A model generated the notes under the pieces. That model was not told the DNA's origin. It worked only from the letters and a program-made list of their open reading frames with translations, and did no database searches. Of a DNA stretch of 33,081 bases, positions 33,009-33,081 are shown in pieces (positions within the stretch are counted from its first letter, which is position 1; every line of letters begins with the position of its first letter). Origin of the DNA: a virus; the IMG/VR virus record IMGVR_UViG_3300009528_000027, positions 1 through 33,081 of that record; one strand, given 5' to 3'. The position numbers and the translations under genes are program-made.

Positions 33009-33081
33009 TTACCCATCACAACTTACACATGATTCGTCCATAGCAGTAACTGCAATATCCCCACGTAATACAGATTCTGTC
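33009..33081 (-). CDS. 3' end of a convergent minus-strand gene (partial)
   Basis: On the minus strand, codons read in from the window edge without a stop to a TAA at 33009-33011. They encode a coherent C-terminus: TESVLRGDIAVTAMDESC followed by VSCDG. Only 24 residues are visible, so the family cannot be named. The end has a CxxC pair (C-V-S-C). Reality is supported by its position two bases after the symmetric terminator, normal amino-acid composition and the usual TAA stop. It marks the boundary between the rightward virion/lysis unit and a leftward unit, as expected in phages with two divergent or convergent transcription blocks. Confidence 0.55.
   Translation of the reverse strand, partial: TESVLRGDIAVTAMDESCVSCDG

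Noticed and set aside
1-33081. Stop-codon reassignment as seen in some crAss-like phages
   Set aside because: The TAG at 4144-4146 and the TGA at 32147-32149 both end genes at natural boundaries. Long genes are not interrupted by in-frame TAG or TGA.
1-33081. tRNA genes, CRISPR arrays, insertion sequences, integrase or att sites
   Set aside because: No cloverleaf-like sequence, spaced direct repeats, transposase or integrase motifs, or terminal repeats were seen. Intergenic space is below 100 bases everywhere.

Overview
The window is a continuous piece of a tailed, podovirus-type bacteriophage genome: the packaging, virion-assembly and lysis block. The DNA is AT-rich. All genes but the last lie on the + strand, packed with 0-70 base gaps or short overlaps (TAATG, ATGA). 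Shine-Dalgarno sequences are essentially absent and start codons follow A/T-rich leaders. Two proteins carry lipoboxes close to the N-terminus and two more have short Sec signals of flavobacterial style. Together these point to a Bacteroidetes (probably Flavobacteriia, probably aquatic) host. Terminase, portal, capsid, ring proteins and a very large tail-nozzle protein occur in the order and with the sequence flavour of crAss-like phages (Crassvirales) and related marine Bacteroidetes podoviruses. That affiliation comes from recalled family features, not from a search. The standard genetic code is used: TAA predominates, with real TAG and TGA stops.

Layout. 1-1758: large terminase, 5'-truncated by the window edge. 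1759-4146: portal with a Q-rich coiled-coil tail. 4176-5408: scaffold-like protein. 5420-6877: major capsid protein, followed by a UUCG-loop terminator. 6950-7780: conserved MCP-downstream protein, followed by a UACG-loop hairpin. 7832-10027: two ring (connector) proteins, each with an extra beta-domain. 10031-16596: 1720-aa and 456-aa nozzle/muzzle proteins that may be two halves of one structure. 16601-17008: GNAT-like acetyltransferase. 17013-17933: helical virion protein ending in an S74-type auto-processing domain. 17935-19500: unknown acidic virion-block protein. 19511-28669: 3052-aa multidomain (polyvalent) protein with a HEFLH metallopeptidase motif and a HAD-type phosphatase domain.

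From 28674 to 32928 comes a cassette of small genes for the host envelope and lysis: a 36-aa basic peptide, a secreted predicted beta-barrel, two lipoproteins, a one-TM coiled-coil protein (Rz or holin type), a conserved 69-aa protein, a secreted thioredoxin fold without its CxxC, a 52-aa basic protein, an M15 peptidase endolysin and a 260-aa basic protein. A strong, roughly symmetric terminator at 32974-33007 closes the unit. The 3' end of a convergent minus-strand gene follows it.

Together the genes would package DNA (terminase, portal), build the head (scaffold, MCP), build the neck and nozzle (rings, muzzle), deliver internal proteins with the DNA (S74-tailed, 521-aa and 3052-aa proteins), and breach the inner membrane, peptidoglycan and outer membrane at release. 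The most notable points are the giant protein where crAss-like phages usually carry their virion RNA polymerase, the phage-encoded predicted outer-membrane barrel, the redox-dead thioredoxin, and the paired UNCG hairpins and duplicated leader around the capsid genes.
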